DNA of 64,000 nt from Echinarachnius parma (lineage: Eukaryota > Echinodermata > Echinoidea > Clypeasteroida > Echinarachniidae). The stretch is from NCBI GenBank assembly GCA_037951105.1, contig JBAMJV010008120.1, positions 40,434 to 104,433 of the forward strand. The letters run 5' to 3'. Positions 24,567 through 35,295 of the stretch are shown piece after piece (position 1 is the first letter of the stretch; the number at the start of each line of letters is the position of its first letter). The notes under the pieces were generated by a model. The model did no database searches, had not been told where the DNA came from, and worked only from the letters and a program-made list of their open reading frames with translations. The translations under genes and the position numbers were made by a program.

Positions 24567-24994
24567 CCATAGAGTGGTGAAGTGTGATGTCATAAATGAT
24601 GTCATAAATATTCCTTTAATAATTTTCAAATTTGGACTTCATTTTCAGAAAGAGCATAACAAATAATGTCCAAATACCAACAATCAAATGAATAGGTTAC
24701 ATATTGGCTGAGCTATACCCATCCGAATGATTTTTTTGTCAATGGGCAATCAGTGTTATAGTGCACTGGTTCATAAATTCATGAACCAGTGCACTATAAC
24801 ACTGATTGCTCATTGAAGTAAAATTTGTTCGGACAGGCATATCTCAGCCAATACGTAACCTAGTGCTTTGATTTTCGGTATTTGGACATTATTTGTTATG
24901 CTCTTTCTGAAAATGAAGTCCAAATTTGAAAATTCTAAAAAAGTGTTTTTATGACGTCATGGCTTCTGTACTCTATAGAGTTATATATAACTCT
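24567..24994. mobile_element. Fold-back element, family C copy 1
   Basis: Two arms of about 200 bp form a near-perfect inverted repeat. The centre is CAATCAGTGTTATAGTGCAC...GTGCACTATAACACTGATTG around a short loop at about 24775. The outer arms contain CAAATTTGGACTTCATTTTC and its complement. The same family occurs at 61089-61565. No coding capacity. The ends near GGTACCATAGAGT are approximate. Confidence 0.75.
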
Positions 24995-25120
24995 ATGGTA
25001 GGTACACATCACAAGCTACGTTTTCGATAATCATGTGACATCGCGTCGTTCTCATATTTGCGTATCCAATCTACGCACAATTTTATTTTTAAATCGGCGG
25101 GTATTCTGCTCCTCTTCACG

Positions 25121-25156
25121 ATGGTTAGCCTCGGTGATGATAGCACGAGACAAGGA
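25121..25156 (+). CDS. TMEM192: Candidate first coding exon of TMEM192
   Basis: ATG at 25121 opens a 12-codon frame, MVSLGDDSTRQG, that ends exactly at a consensus donor (GGA/gtaagt). It leaves in phase 0, matching the phase 0 entry of the exon at 35528, which has no start codon of its own. It sits in a locally GC-richer stretch. Joining would give a short acidic N-terminus, as in vertebrate TMEM192. The link spans a 10-kb intron full of transposons and rests only on phase and position. Confidence 0.4.
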
Positions 25157-25368
25157 GTAAGTTGACAACTTATACGGTTTTATTTATTATTGTTTTGTCA
25201 TTATTACTGTTCTGAATTTGTGATTTTTTTATGTAGTCGATGACCTAAATGTTTGCTAGCAACGATCGGCAATGTTTCTACATTCGGATTATATAGACCG
25301 AATTGTGCGCTGGTATTCTTCTGTGCCAGATTTTTACATATAATCGAGATAACAAAGGGGTCAGCAAA

Positions 25369-25437
25369 ATGGCTCGGCGGCCTTTCTACGGTCCACCGAA
25401 AAAGAAACGCAAGACTGTACAGCTAAAAAAGCAACGG
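25369..25437 (+). other. Possible small exon with nuclear-localisation-like signal
   Basis: ATG opens MARRPFYGPPKKKRKTVQLK, then KQR, and meets a donor-like CAACG/gtgcgt; read without splicing it stops after about 33 codons. PKKKRK is a classic basic nuclear signal. It may be a first exon of an unknown transcript, an alternative exon, or chance. No partner exon was found. Confidence 0.2.
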
Positions 25438-26040
25438 TGCGTTCTTATATTGCAGGCATGGTTTGTATGAATACACCCAAATGAATTAAAAATACGCCGC
25501 GCCGTAGCAGTTCGTTGAAAGTTAATGGAACATATTTACATTACACTGTACAATCACAAGTATATTGAAATACGATTTCTTAGTTCATTAAATTCTTGAA
25601 TAAAATGAAAAGTCAGGACCAATTCTCTGATACATTCACAGTCTTGATTCTTGACAATACCGATTTGATTTGTGGAAATAAGAGATCAGCTTTTTAATAT
25701 GCCTGAATGCCTGATCATAACATTTAAAAATACAATTAAATGAAATTTATAAACATTTTATTTTTGCTGGAATTTTGGTTACAACTTGTCTTACAGTGAC
25801 ACTTACAAGTTACACGTTACGGAATTTTAAGAATCTACTTATCTAGATTTTACTGGAGAAAAAGTTTGATTTTGAGCCCTGAAATAATAACAAAATGGAC
25901 AACCTTTAAATTAAAAAAGTTAATAGATTTATTTGCCTGTTTGCGCAAGCAAAATGAAATCATAACTTTTCATATTTTACTTGCCCAAACAGAAAATTTA
26001 CTTGCCAACTTTCTTCTAGATGACATTTGATGACACATGC

Positions 26041-26073
26041 GGTACCCCGGGGTACCGTTGTACCCCGGGGTAC
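26041..26073. repeat. Tandem GTACCCCGGGGTAC palindromes
   Basis: A perfect 16-bp palindrome (GGTACCCCGGGGTACC, 26041-26056) is followed by a 14-bp one (GTACCCCGGGGTAC, 26060-26073). A related GGTACCCCAGGGTACC lies near 26215. All are in a short GC-rich island within AT-rich DNA. Confidence 0.7.
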
Positions 26074-26522
26074 CGCGTTGTGTAGCGCCATCTTGTGTCC
26101 ACTTAAAGCACAACCGTATTGCGTTGTGCATGCAGTGCAGCGCGCGCTTGCATGCACGCTGTACAGCCCTAAAAAATAAATAATTAATTAAACAAAATGG
26201 CGGATATTCGTTTGGTACCCCAGGGTACCATTTATGTCATCATTTAACAAATTTAGTTGCTAAAGTAGGCCTTTTGTGAAATTTTACTTGCCCGACATTA
26301 ATGCTGTAACCGATCATCGGATCGGCATGCCGATCCTGATCCGATCATGGGTGATCGGCACCCTAGGACCAATGCCATATAGAAAGCACAGTAAACAAGT
26401 TTGTGAGATTAACCAAAAATGTAAAAATATTTCTAGCTATATAATAAAGTATCATCTCACCAAATAAACCAACTGTGGATAGTAGGAGGGTAGAATTAAA
26501 CACAATTTGAAACTTACATTGA

Positions 26523-29500
26523 GCCTTCAAGGAGAGAAATCATGCATACTTCACAGTCCTACTTTTGCTTGCAGGAGACACGGAACTGAACCCGGGCCCT
26601 CGTTCAGTCAAGTACCCCTGTTTGATATGCAAGACACCAGCAAAAGGGGACCAGCAGTGCCTACAGTGTGATACATGCGATGGTTGGTATCACACAGAGT
26701 GTATGAACATGCCCAAGCAGATTTATGATACCTATGCAAATACTAGCATGACATGGATATGCTGTCAGTGTGGACTACCAAATGTAAGTTCATCCCTGTT
26801 CAACAGCTCAAGTGTCACTTCAACCGCCAACCAATTTAGCAGCCTGAGTGACACATTGGGAGATACTCCAAACAACTTTATGGATGATACAGCCCTCCCT
26901 GAGCCTGATGGAAACAACATTCACATAGGCTCACCATCCGCCACTTCAACACCTAGAAGGAAACTGGGCGCCCAACGTGCATCTACTCAACAACGACAAC
27001 GCACCAAGAACCTGAAATGCCTACTGATAAACTGTGATGGCATTTGTAACAAACTTCCACACTTGGAAGTGATGATTGAAAGCCACAAACCAGATGTTAT
27101 AATAGGTACTGAATCCCACCTGAAACCTGACATCATGACTGCTGAGATCACTCCACGTGGATTCACAACATTTAGGAAGGATAGAATACATGCCAGAAAG
27201 GGAGGAGTGTTTATCATGATCAAAGATGACCTCGTTGCAACGGAATGTAACCTCGTTGAAGGTGAAGCAGAAGTCTTATACATAGAACTGAATATCCAAG
27301 GATTCAAACGGCTAGTTATAGGCTCGTTCTATCGACCACCAAAGTCTGACCCTACAAATCTTCAGGAACTTGAAAGGTCACTAGCTAACATGTATGCTAG
27401 ATTCAAAGAGACCGTTGTTATTCTGGGGGGCGACTTCAATCTGGCAGACATTGATTGGACTAACAGAGTGGTAAAACCATACGCTACAGAAGCAACAAAA
27501 TGCGCCCTGCTACTAGATATCTGCAATGACTTTTTCCTTGATCAACTGGTTACTGAGCCGACTAGAATATCTGGAAATACAAAGAACATCTTAGACTTGG
27601 TTCTAACAAGTCACCCTGGTCACATCACCAACTGTGAAGTCACAGCAGGCATTAGCGACCATGATGCAGTTACTTTCCTGCTCAACTCTACGCCAAAGCG
27701 TACAAAGAAGATGCCAAGGAAAATCTACCTCTTCAGTAAAGCTAATATCCCCAATCTGCAGTCTGCAATCGATACATGGCAGCAGGACTTTCTCAGCAGC
27801 AATCCTGGTTCTAGATCAGTACAGGAAAACTGGGACATCTTCAAATCTAAGATCACGCTCTTCATGGAAAATCATATTCCATCAAAGATGTCAAAACCCA
27901 ATAACTCAAGTCCATGGATTACCAATCAGATAAGGAAGAAGATTAAAAGGAAACAGAAACTCTACAATAAGGCCAAGCAATCGGGAGATTGGGGACCATT
28001 CCGGGACTATCAAAAGTCACTGCGGAAGGAAATAAGACACAACTACTGGTCTTACCAAAGCAACATGTTTACTGGTTCAGACAAAGCCGACAAAGCCTTC
28101 TGGAAGTTCATAAGATCAAAAAAGCAAGATCCAGCGGGCATTTCTCCACTCAAGCATGATGAAAAAGTAGTCTTTGACGCCACAAGAAAGGCGAAGGTAT
28201 TTAATCAACAATTCCAGTCGGTGTTCACAGCTGAAGATACAACAGTTCTACCCAATCTTGGAGAATCCAACGTCCCTACGATGGAGAACATTTCTATCAC
28301 ACCAAATGGAGTCCAGAAGCTTTTAGAGGCCATCAAGACTGATAAAGCTACTGGTCCAGATGGAATCCCAGGCCAATTTCTGAAGAGTTTCGCCAAGGAT
28401 CTAGCAACAGTTTTGTGTTTCATCTTCCAGCAGTCACTGAACACTGGACAAGTACCATCAGACTGGCGCCTGGCGAACATCACACCAATTTTTAAAAAGG
28501 GAGACAAAAGCACCCCTTCAAACTATCGTCCTGTTTCCGTAACATCGATATGCAGTAAGTTGATAGAACATATCATCTTCAGTCAGATAATGCACCACTA
28601 CGATACCAACAACGTACTACACGACTCTCAACATGGTTTCCGAGCAGGCCGCTCATGTGAGACCCAGTTAATTATGACAGCCGAAGATCTGGCACGTTCA
28701 CTGGACCAAAAAGACCAGGTTGATGCGATTGCTCTGGATTTTTCGAAAGCTTTCGACCGTGTCCCCCATGAGCGCCTCTTACTCAAACTCAGACACTACG
28801 GCATCCGAGGCGAACTACAGCAATGGATCAGATCATTCCTCACAGACCGATCCCAGCGGGTGGTTGTAGATGGACAAGCATCTGACACGATCCATGTGTC
28901 ATCTGGTGTTCCCCAAGGAACGGTACTGGGCCCCCTATTGTTCATCACATTTATAAATGACATCTCCCATGGTATCACGTCCAAGCTAAGGCTGTTTGCA
29001 GATGACTGTCTCATATACAATCCTATTCATGACATCTCGGACCACCATGCGCTTCAGCGGGACCTTGACCGCCTTCATCAATGGTCTCTTACCTGGCAGA
29101 TGAAATTCAACACAGAGAAATGTCATCTTCTACGGTTCTCGCTCCGCCGAAACAACATTGAAGGCAATTACCTACTGGGCAATACTCAACTTACAGCAGT
29201 TCAAAACTACAAATACCTGGGTCTTACTTTTTCTCACAACCTATCCTGGCAAAAACACATTGATGGAATTGCATCGAAATCTAACCAAATGCTCGGGCTT
29301 ATCAATAGGAATCTACGACGCTCTTCCCAGAAGATCCGACAACAAGCCTTCTTCTCCCTGGTTAGACCTCGCTTGGAATATTGTGCAACAGTCTGGAATC
29401 CATCTACAAAGAAGAGCATCTCAAAGATTGAAGCTGTACAGAGGCGAGCAGCAAGATTCGTTCTTCAACAATACCGCCATTCTGAGAGTGTGTCTGCTAT

Positions 29501-29890
29501 GATTCAACAACTTCAATGGACTACACTGGAAAGACGCAGACACATCTCCTGCCTTAGCCTCCTCTACAAAATTCAGAATGGCATGGTAGCAATTACACCT
29601 GACCAACTCCTCACACCAATGGCCCCAAGCATCACCAGACAATACCACCCAAATAAGCTCAAGCATATACATACTCGAACTCAGCTTTACCAGAACTCCT
29701 ACTTCCCACAAACTGTTACAGCATGGAATGCGCTCCCCAATAATATCTTGGCTTCTACATCACTAGGAGCCTTTGCGGGAGCAGTTGCCTCAATCGGCAA
29801 TTAATGGGACACCTCACCGGTTCCCCTCGACTCTACGTCCTGACTGATGGACCCTGTCGAGTACCCAAGTAGAAGTAGAAGTTCTGATGT
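26523..29890 (+). mobile_element. CR1/jockey-like non-LTR retrotransposon (LINE)
   Basis: A single-ORF LINE with an AP-type endonuclease and reverse transcriptase. The reading frame opens right after a stop at 26520-26522. No ATG precedes the 2A-like motif, so the 5' end seems truncated or has lost its start. After the stop at 29802-29804 the 3' end carries a short AAGTAGAAGTAGAAGT repeat (29867-29882), typical of LINE tails. Both outer boundaries are approximate. It lies in the proposed first intron of TMEM192. Confidence 0.85.
26565..29804 (+). CDS. LINE polyprotein: 2A-like, PHD finger, endonuclease, reverse transcriptase
   Basis: The 1,079-codon frame has no stop or frameshift. Residues 4-12 read GDTELNPGP, matching the 2A ribosome-skipping consensus DxExNPGP and preceded by a Leu run. 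Residues 19-69 have the C4HC3 spacing of a PHD finger (C19, C22, C35, C38, H43, C46, C66, C69). From about 150 there is an endonuclease/exonuclease/phosphatase domain (LLINCDGI, IIGTESHL, GSFYRPP, LGGDFNLADIDW, ISDHDAV). The reverse transcriptase follows (YRPVSVTSICSKLIEH, HGFRAGRSCETQL, LDFSKAFDRVPH, SGVPQGTVLGPLLF, LRLFADDCLIY), then a C-terminal thumb-like region ending AGAVASIGN. All catalytic signatures are present, including FADD. The first codon here is TTG; the true start should lie upstream in a full-length copy. Host-cell role: target-primed reverse transcription of its own RNA. Confidence 0.9.
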   Translation: MLAGDTELNPGPRSVKYPCLICKTPAKGDQQCLQCDTCDGWYHTECMNMPKQIYDTYANTSMTWICCQCGLPNVSSSLFNSSSVTSTANQFSSLSDTLGDTPNNFMDDTALPEPDGNNIHIGSPSATSTPRRKLGAQRASTQQRQRTKNLKCLLINCDGICNKLPHLEVMIESHKPDVIIGTESHLKPDIMTAEITPRGFTTFRKDRIHARKGGVFIMIKDDLVATECNLVEGEAEVLYIELNIQGFKRLVIGSFYRPPKSDPTNLQELERSLANMYARFKETVVILGGDFNLADIDWTNRVVKPYATEATKCALLLDICNDFFLDQLVTEPTRISGNTKNILDLVLTSHPGHITNCEVTAGISDHDAVTFLLNSTPKRTKKMPRKIYLFSKANIPNLQSAIDTWQQDFLSSNPGSRSVQENWDIFKSKITLFMENHIPSKMSKPNNSSPWITNQIRKKIKRKQKLYNKAKQSGDWGPFRDYQKSLRKEIRHNYWSYQSNMFTGSDKADKAFWKFIRSKKQDPAGISPLKHDEKVVFDATRKAKVFNQQFQSVFTAEDTTVLPNLGESNVPTMENISITPNGVQKLLEAIKTDKATGPDGIPGQFLKSFAKDLATVLCFIFQQSLNTGQVPSDWRLANITPIFKKGDKSTPSNYRPVSVTSICSKLIEHIIFSQIMHHYDTNNVLHDSQHGFRAGRSCETQLIMTAEDLARSLDQKDQVDAIALDFSKAFDRVPHERLLLKLRHYGIRGELQQWIRSFLTDRSQRVVVDGQASDTIHVSSGVPQGTVLGPLLFITFINDISHGITSKLRLFADDCLIYNPIHDISDHHALQRDLDRLHQWSLTWQMKFNTEKCHLLRFSLRRNNIEGNYLLGNTQLTAVQNYKYLGLTFSHNLSWQKHIDGIASKSNQMLGLINRNLRRSSQKIRQQAFFSLVRPRLEYCATVWNPSTKKSISKIEAVQRRAARFVLQQYRHSESVSAMIQQLQWTTLERRRHISCLSLLYKIQNGMVAITPDQLLTPMAPSITRQYHPNKLKHIHTRTQLYQNSYFPQTVTAWNALPNNILASTSLGAFAGAVASIGN

Positions 29891-30580
29891 AAAAAGTACT
29901 TTTAATTCCTATTTGAGAATTGTGATCTTTAGAAATACTGCAATGGATCTGATCCAATCTGATTATCTGTGCCAGAGCTGTATTCTGCCCTCTAAATGCA
30001 AAAGTAGACCAGTTGTTTACATGTTTAGGCTTATGCCCAGTAAAATTCTTAAATTCCTACTGAAACTGCAGAACAGTGGTACAAAAAACTTCAATGACAA
30101 TTGCAAGGTGACTGAAAGGATCTTACATCTGTGTCCATTGTCTGTGAATGTGTGAATGGACTGCCTGGCCATAGGCCCTGGTTTAGCTTTTGTATAAGTG
30201 TTAACAAGAATGTAGGTCAATCTGTGACTATAAAGAATTCTTAAATCTTTACAGCCAGCTTTGATTCTACTTATAAGATTAACATGGTCATGATTCAATG
30301 AAGCCTTCATTCAATCATGACCATGTTAATCTTATAGATAGTTCAAAGTTTGTAAGAATTCTTTAGAGTGAAGACATGCTATAATTGTTTGTTGAACAAA
30401 GCCATATTACAGCCATAACACAGCATCAAATTGATAGTGTGAAAAACATCTAGTTTAAGGCTAGGCAGACAGGGGATTTCCCCAGTGTTTACTGGGACAA
30501 TGAGGGCAGCTGACTATCAGGCTTTTTTACCAGGCAATGGAGTAAGGGGTTAATGCAGCATGCTGTTAACCTCTTGTCTT
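29891..30580. other. No gene seen; one palindrome
   Basis: AT-rich intron-like DNA. Positions 30272-30336 form a hairpin with arms of about 31 bp (TATAAGATTAACATGGTCAT... and its complement ...ATGACCATGTTAATCTTATA) with one mismatch and almost no loop. Confidence 0.55.
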
Positions 30581-30584
30581 GTAG

Positions 30585-31062
30585 GGGTGGGTGATCGGCT
30601 CGTTTTTGCCGATTTCCGATCATGCAGAAAAAATCGGAAGATCGGGAAAAAAAAAAAATTGTTTTTTAAATTTTTTTTGGAAAATGATCCCAAAAAACAT
30701 ATTTCGGGAAAATAAATGAATACCAAACCAACATATATATCCATATGAATAAGCCCAAGGTTATCTTGTATGTGTAATGTATGCTTTCATTTCAAACTGA
30801 TTACCTCTCCTTTTACAAAATTACTCGCTGCGATTCTGAAAGGTTACGCCAAATTAATCACATGGGACTAAGCTCAGAATCGCCGCGAGAAATTTTGTAA
30901 AAGAAGAGGTAATCAGTTAGAAATTAAAGCCCATACAAGATTGCCTTGGGCTTATTCATATGGATATATATTGCTTTGGTATTCATTTGGTATTCATTTT
31001 TTCGATCCGATTTTCATCGATTGATTTTTGCCGATCCGATCAAACGATCCGATCATCAAGGT
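30585..31062. mobile_element. Fold-back element with GATCGG edges
   Basis: Edges rich in GATCGG/CCGATC (GGGTGATCGGCTCG... and ...GATCCGATCATCAAGG) enclose a large inverted repeat. The left arm is about 30715-30839 and the right arm about 30874-30990, sharing for example AATGAATACCAAA, ATGAATAAGCCCAAGG and TTTTACAAAATT with their complements. Similar GATCGG text lies at 26300-26360. No coding capacity. Confidence 0.6.
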
Positions 31063-32099
31063 CAGTTACAGCGGCACCCAAGATAAATTTGTATTTGCCC
31101 TGGGCAACACTCAACTGGGCAAGTGCTACTGCTAGTGTACATGTACATAATAATTGAGACTGAGAGGAGTAATTTACAAGAAACTTGCCATATCGGTTTT
31201 GAACATGTAACTTTACTTATTTCTCATTTTACTTTCTTGGTTTTAATTTTACTTGTTTTCACAAATTGAATAATAATATATTCAAATAATATTCAAATAA
31301 ATCTAATTAAATATATGGGCAATTCCGTGGTAACGGAATTACAATTCAGAGAAATTTTGCTCATTCTTTTTCATAATATGGATTAGTCCTATGACCTAAA
31401 GGCTTATCAACACTTTAATAAGTTCTGGAGATATACCTGCTGTCATATAGAAACAAAAATATGGAAATTTCATACATGAGGAAAGTGCTAGCACGTATGA
31501 TACGTCGGTAACGGAATTACGGCAGAGAATGGGCCTTTTTTCCCACCTTCAACTTTCACATGAATTCCTCTGAAATTTAAAAGACATTTTGTGTAGATTT
31601 ATTTTAAAATTCATTGCTATGGGTGTCAACTTCATGATAACATTAATTTTTGCCTTTATGTTCATCTTGTTTGGTCGTAACTGACCATGTTTCCAAAAAA
31701 GGCAGCGGTAACGGAATTACATAAATGGTAACGGAATTACGCCTTCTGAAATTTACCTTAAAAAGTTTAATTTTTTGAATACCAGATAAGCTAAAATCCC
31801 TTTAAAATGTTATTTTTATGTTCAAACATTTATAAAACCCAAAATGCAAGATACTTTTATGCCAAATTATGAAGTAATATATGAATATGCCTGCTTAATT
31901 TGTTAATTTGGTAACGCAGTTTGAAATTTCTAAAAAAATAACTATTTGTATTTGTGAAATTCAAGTCAGTCTTCGTTTACATAGTCCTTGTTATCAAACT
32001 CTGCAGTCCTGGCTGAAATCAATGGTCACATATTTCTCTATTTATACTAGAAAGCTATCTAATGAACATGGTAACGGAATTACACTAGTAACACTGCTT

Positions 32100-33590
32100 T
32101 GCCAATTATCCACAAATTCTTCTAAACTATACATATCCATTGGATAAATATCACTTCTACCAAAGTATTTCATACACATATACTACAAAAACACTTTTTT
32201 GATCATGTACACTTCCTTATATTATGCAATTTGGACAAAACAGATTGGGAAGTGCTTAGCAGAACAATAAATCAAAGTCAGATGTCAAATGATGCATGTA
32301 TCAAGGGTAACATGAATTGCTTGAAGTATATCATGCAATACACAATGTGTACAACTTGATATTAGAATTCAGAAAACCCTGGGAAGACATTGGATATGTA
32401 CTAACAAAGTATGTAACCATGCTGGTAAGTTTAAAGGCGACCACCGGGCAAAGGACAACACATTATTATATGTTTTGGTACCGTTTTGTGATATCAAATA
32501 GATACCCGACATTTTGCAAAGGGTTGTGTAATTCATAAACAAATCCATTAATTTCCACCAATTACGGAACCACTGCTATTTCCTGGTTCCATACGGGCCA
32601 AGCATTTGCGAGTGCGCCAATGCTTTCACGCGTACGTCAATAGAATCCCGGATGATTCGTTCGCTCTGCACAGAGCGCTCTGGCTCTGCACGAATATCGT
32701 CTTCGCAATTCAGACCGCATGAAAGCATAGTTGAGAATGGTGATGCTTTTTCCAATTATATATTTTTTTCTGAAAACATATTTTTGTGAGCTTGTTGAAG
32801 GAATGGAATACTAAAGATGTTACCTTTCTATAATAAGAATATTATTTTTGGGTGGTGGTACCCTTTAATGGCCAGCATGGATAGGGTTCAATCCTATTGT
32901 CTGAATGTTAATACCAATAATTCTGGGAAGTTAAAAGCCAGGAAACTAATTAGTATGTTATGAGTAATTATATGAAGGAAAGTGCATCTCTTCTGTCCAT
33001 TTGTGGCTCATTGAGGGTATCTATGATATGCTATTAGACCTGTAAATAATGTCTACCTGTATGCCATCTACTAAATTGTTCTAAATTAAACTCATCCATC
33101 TGATCAAAATCACTACTACTGAAGAATACTACCAAGACACTTTTTTGATCATGTACACATACTTGATGCAATTTGGACATAATAAATTGTTAGAAGCATG
33201 TACAAGAACATTAATTTAGAGTCAGAGATCAGGTGATACATGTATCAAGGATACAATTAATTGTTTGTAGTATATTATGTAATGCACAATGTGTACAACT
33301 TGATATTAAAGATGTTCAAGTTTTAAAAATCCTAAACTTATTTATAAATTGTACTAACAAAGTATGTTACAATACTGACAAGTCAAATGGCCAGCAAGGA
33401 TAGAGTTCAATCTTATTGTCTAAACTTTAATTCATCAGCAATAATACTGGCAAGCTACATTTTAAGGCCAGTGAATAAGTTAGCATGATACATGCATTTA
33501 TATGAAGGAGAGTATATATCTATTCTGTCTGTTTGTGGCTCTTTTACATATCTAAGACCTGTGAATAATGTAATTGGCCCGAATTCTCAA
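32100..33590. repeat. Tandem duplication inside the 3.9-kb element
   Basis: Unit 1 (about 32100-33060) and unit 2 (about 33061-33590) share ACTTTTTTGATCATGTACAC, CACAATGTGTACAACTTGAT, GGCCAGCA-GGATAG and more, in the same order. Unit 1 is longer only because a family A MITE is inserted in it. The corresponding spot in unit 2 (near 33385) is empty. Confidence 0.75.
32435..32864. mobile_element. TTAA-flanked MITE, family A copy 2
   Basis: The 430-bp element runs AGGCGACCACC...GGTGGTACCCT between TTAA sites (32431-32434 and 32865-32868). It is close in sequence to 3960-4391 over its full length. It is nested in the 3.9-kb element, so it inserted after that element arrived. Confidence 0.8.
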
Positions 33591-34016
33591 ATCAGTAGCT
33601 CAACTTGAGCTTGGCTTAAAAAGACAAAACCTACCGGTAACAATATTCACCAGTAGACCTATTGTGTAGTTCCTGTATGGTGCTATAATATTTTAATGGT
33701 TTCCTTTCATTATCTAGTCAATCCCTTGAGTTCTGATATTAGGCAACAGGGCAATGGGCCCTTTGAAATATAACCGAAGTATAGTCTGTCATCAGCCCAA
33801 TTGTGTCTGGATCATCCTGGACATTTGCAGGTGACCTCTTATAATATTGACAGAATTTCAAAGGGCCCATTGTCTTAATGCTTTTAGGCAGAAGCAAGGG
33901 ATTGACTAGATAATGAGATGAAACTTTATACTCAATATTCCTGCTGGCGCAAAGTGGTACTGGTAGTCTTGGTCTTTTTAGACCAATCTCAAGTTGAGCA
34001 ACTGATGAGATTTCAA
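33591..34016. mobile_element. Nested fold-back element
   Basis: The left arm, about 33591-33780, and the right arm, about 33843-34016, are inverted repeats. Matching pairs include CATTATCTAGTCAATCCCTT with AAGGGATTGACTAGATAATG, and GGGCCCTTTGAAAT with ATTTCAAAGGGCCC. No coding capacity. Confidence 0.75.
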
Positions 34017-34023
34017 GCCAAAG

Positions 34024-34308
34024 TCATCTACTATGTGGCCAACCATACTTCTCTGGTACTGTTTGCTTCAATAATTTGACAGTAATGTTACTATCCACAG
34101 CTTCTATCACTTGGCCAATTAATTTGTTGGCATTGTTTTCTTTGCAGTGTTGTACTACCACCCATTTCAATTTGAGGTCCTCCATGCCGCTGCTGATGTC
34201 ATTGCTAATATAGACTGTGTTATTGCTTTTTCCTCTGTTCTGAGTGTTCTTGCTGTTATCTTGGACACTATCTTCCTCAATACTACCTGCAGTCTTAGAC
34301 TTCAACAA
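34024..34308 (-). pseudogene. Possible C-terminal remnant of a transposon protein
   Basis: The 94-codon frame ends LKWVVVQHCKENNANKLIGQ, VIEAVDSNITVKLLKQ, TVPEKYGWPHSR. Its alternating beta-rich pattern recalls small barrel domains found at the C-termini of some transposase-associated proteins. The preceding part is acidic and Asn/Ser-rich. It may be the last exon of the 3.9-kb element's own gene, with the rest lost. The family is not recognised, and chance is possible. Confidence 0.35.
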
Positions 34309-35295
34309 GGGGAGGGTGTTGGGGTTGGGTGATCTATTTTTTATTTTCTTGCCAAAGCCTGCAAGATTTTGTTTGTTTATATTTTGTGAAAACTATGCCT
34401 GACATATGTTTAATAGATAAACTGTTTCTCAACTATTTTTATGGCAAAAGAACAGAAGGTCATAAGAGAGGATCTATCTCATTTGATATCTTCCTTTATA
34501 TTCATAATTTGTTTTTTACTCATCAGAAGTTGGATTTTGTTTTCCCCCCTGTATAGCAGGTGGAGTTCCTTTCTTTCAAAAACTTCCTACCCACTCTGAA
34601 GTCAAATTAATGTTGCGTCCCCTACCGATGTAATTCCGTTACCGGTGTAATTCCGTTACCATGTAATTCCGTTACCGATGTTTTCATAGAAATGGGTGAA
34701 GATATTAAAGAATTGGTTGTTTGGTATTTCAAGGACACATATTTTAGCATTGGATTTACAATTACAGAATAATTCATCAATATTAAAGTTCTTTAAAAAA
34801 ACTTTCTTGGAATTTCGGTAACGGAATTACATACAAATTGGAGTAGATTTGGTCATTCTGTCCAGCAAATATTGGTTCCGGTTGGAACAAGTGCTTTACA
34901 AAATAAGAAGATTATCCATATACTAGTATAACTGCAAAGTATACAAAGGAATAAGTTCAGGGATCAATGATTTATTGATTTGGTATTGAATTTAGTCATT
35001 TTTTAAATTCTGAAGCCTAGAAAACCCAAAAAGTTCAAACACTGCTTTCAGAAAAACAGATTAAGTTATTCACAAACGGTCTTCTATTCACTAATATATA
35101 GGACGTTGTCCACCCAAAACATGCTTTGAAATTGTATTTCATAAACTTTTAAATTTTCCATTTTTGGCCTCTCTCATCCGGAATTGCCCATATATGCATT
35201 ACCCTCAGTCTGGTTGGTTCCTTTATTGGTACATTTTACTGTACAGGACAAGAAGACAACTTTACTATTCTTTTAAAAATTATTTGTTTGTTCTG

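Larger units (their letters stand above)
31317..35189. mobile_element. 3.9-kb DNA element with recurring GGTAACGGAATTAC
   Basis: Inverted termini GGGCAATTCCG (31317-31327) and CGGAATTGCCC (35179-35189) lie within ATATAT/ATATAT flanks. Nine exact copies of the 14-mer GGTAACGGAATTAC cluster towards the two ends. Five are direct near the left end (31329, 31507, 31707, 31727, 32070), three inverted near the right (34630, 34647, 34663) and one direct (34817). Such repeated subterminal sites are typical of transposase-binding arrays. The interior has a tandem duplication of about 0.5 kb, a family A MITE, a nested fold-back element and a possible gene remnant (34024-34308). The superfamily is not recognised. 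Confidence 0.7.

Noticed and set aside
26041-26073. GTACCCCGGGGTAC palindromes as a regulatory operator
   Set aside because: There is no gene or promoter context. They sit in a GC-rich repeat-like island and may be transposon debris.
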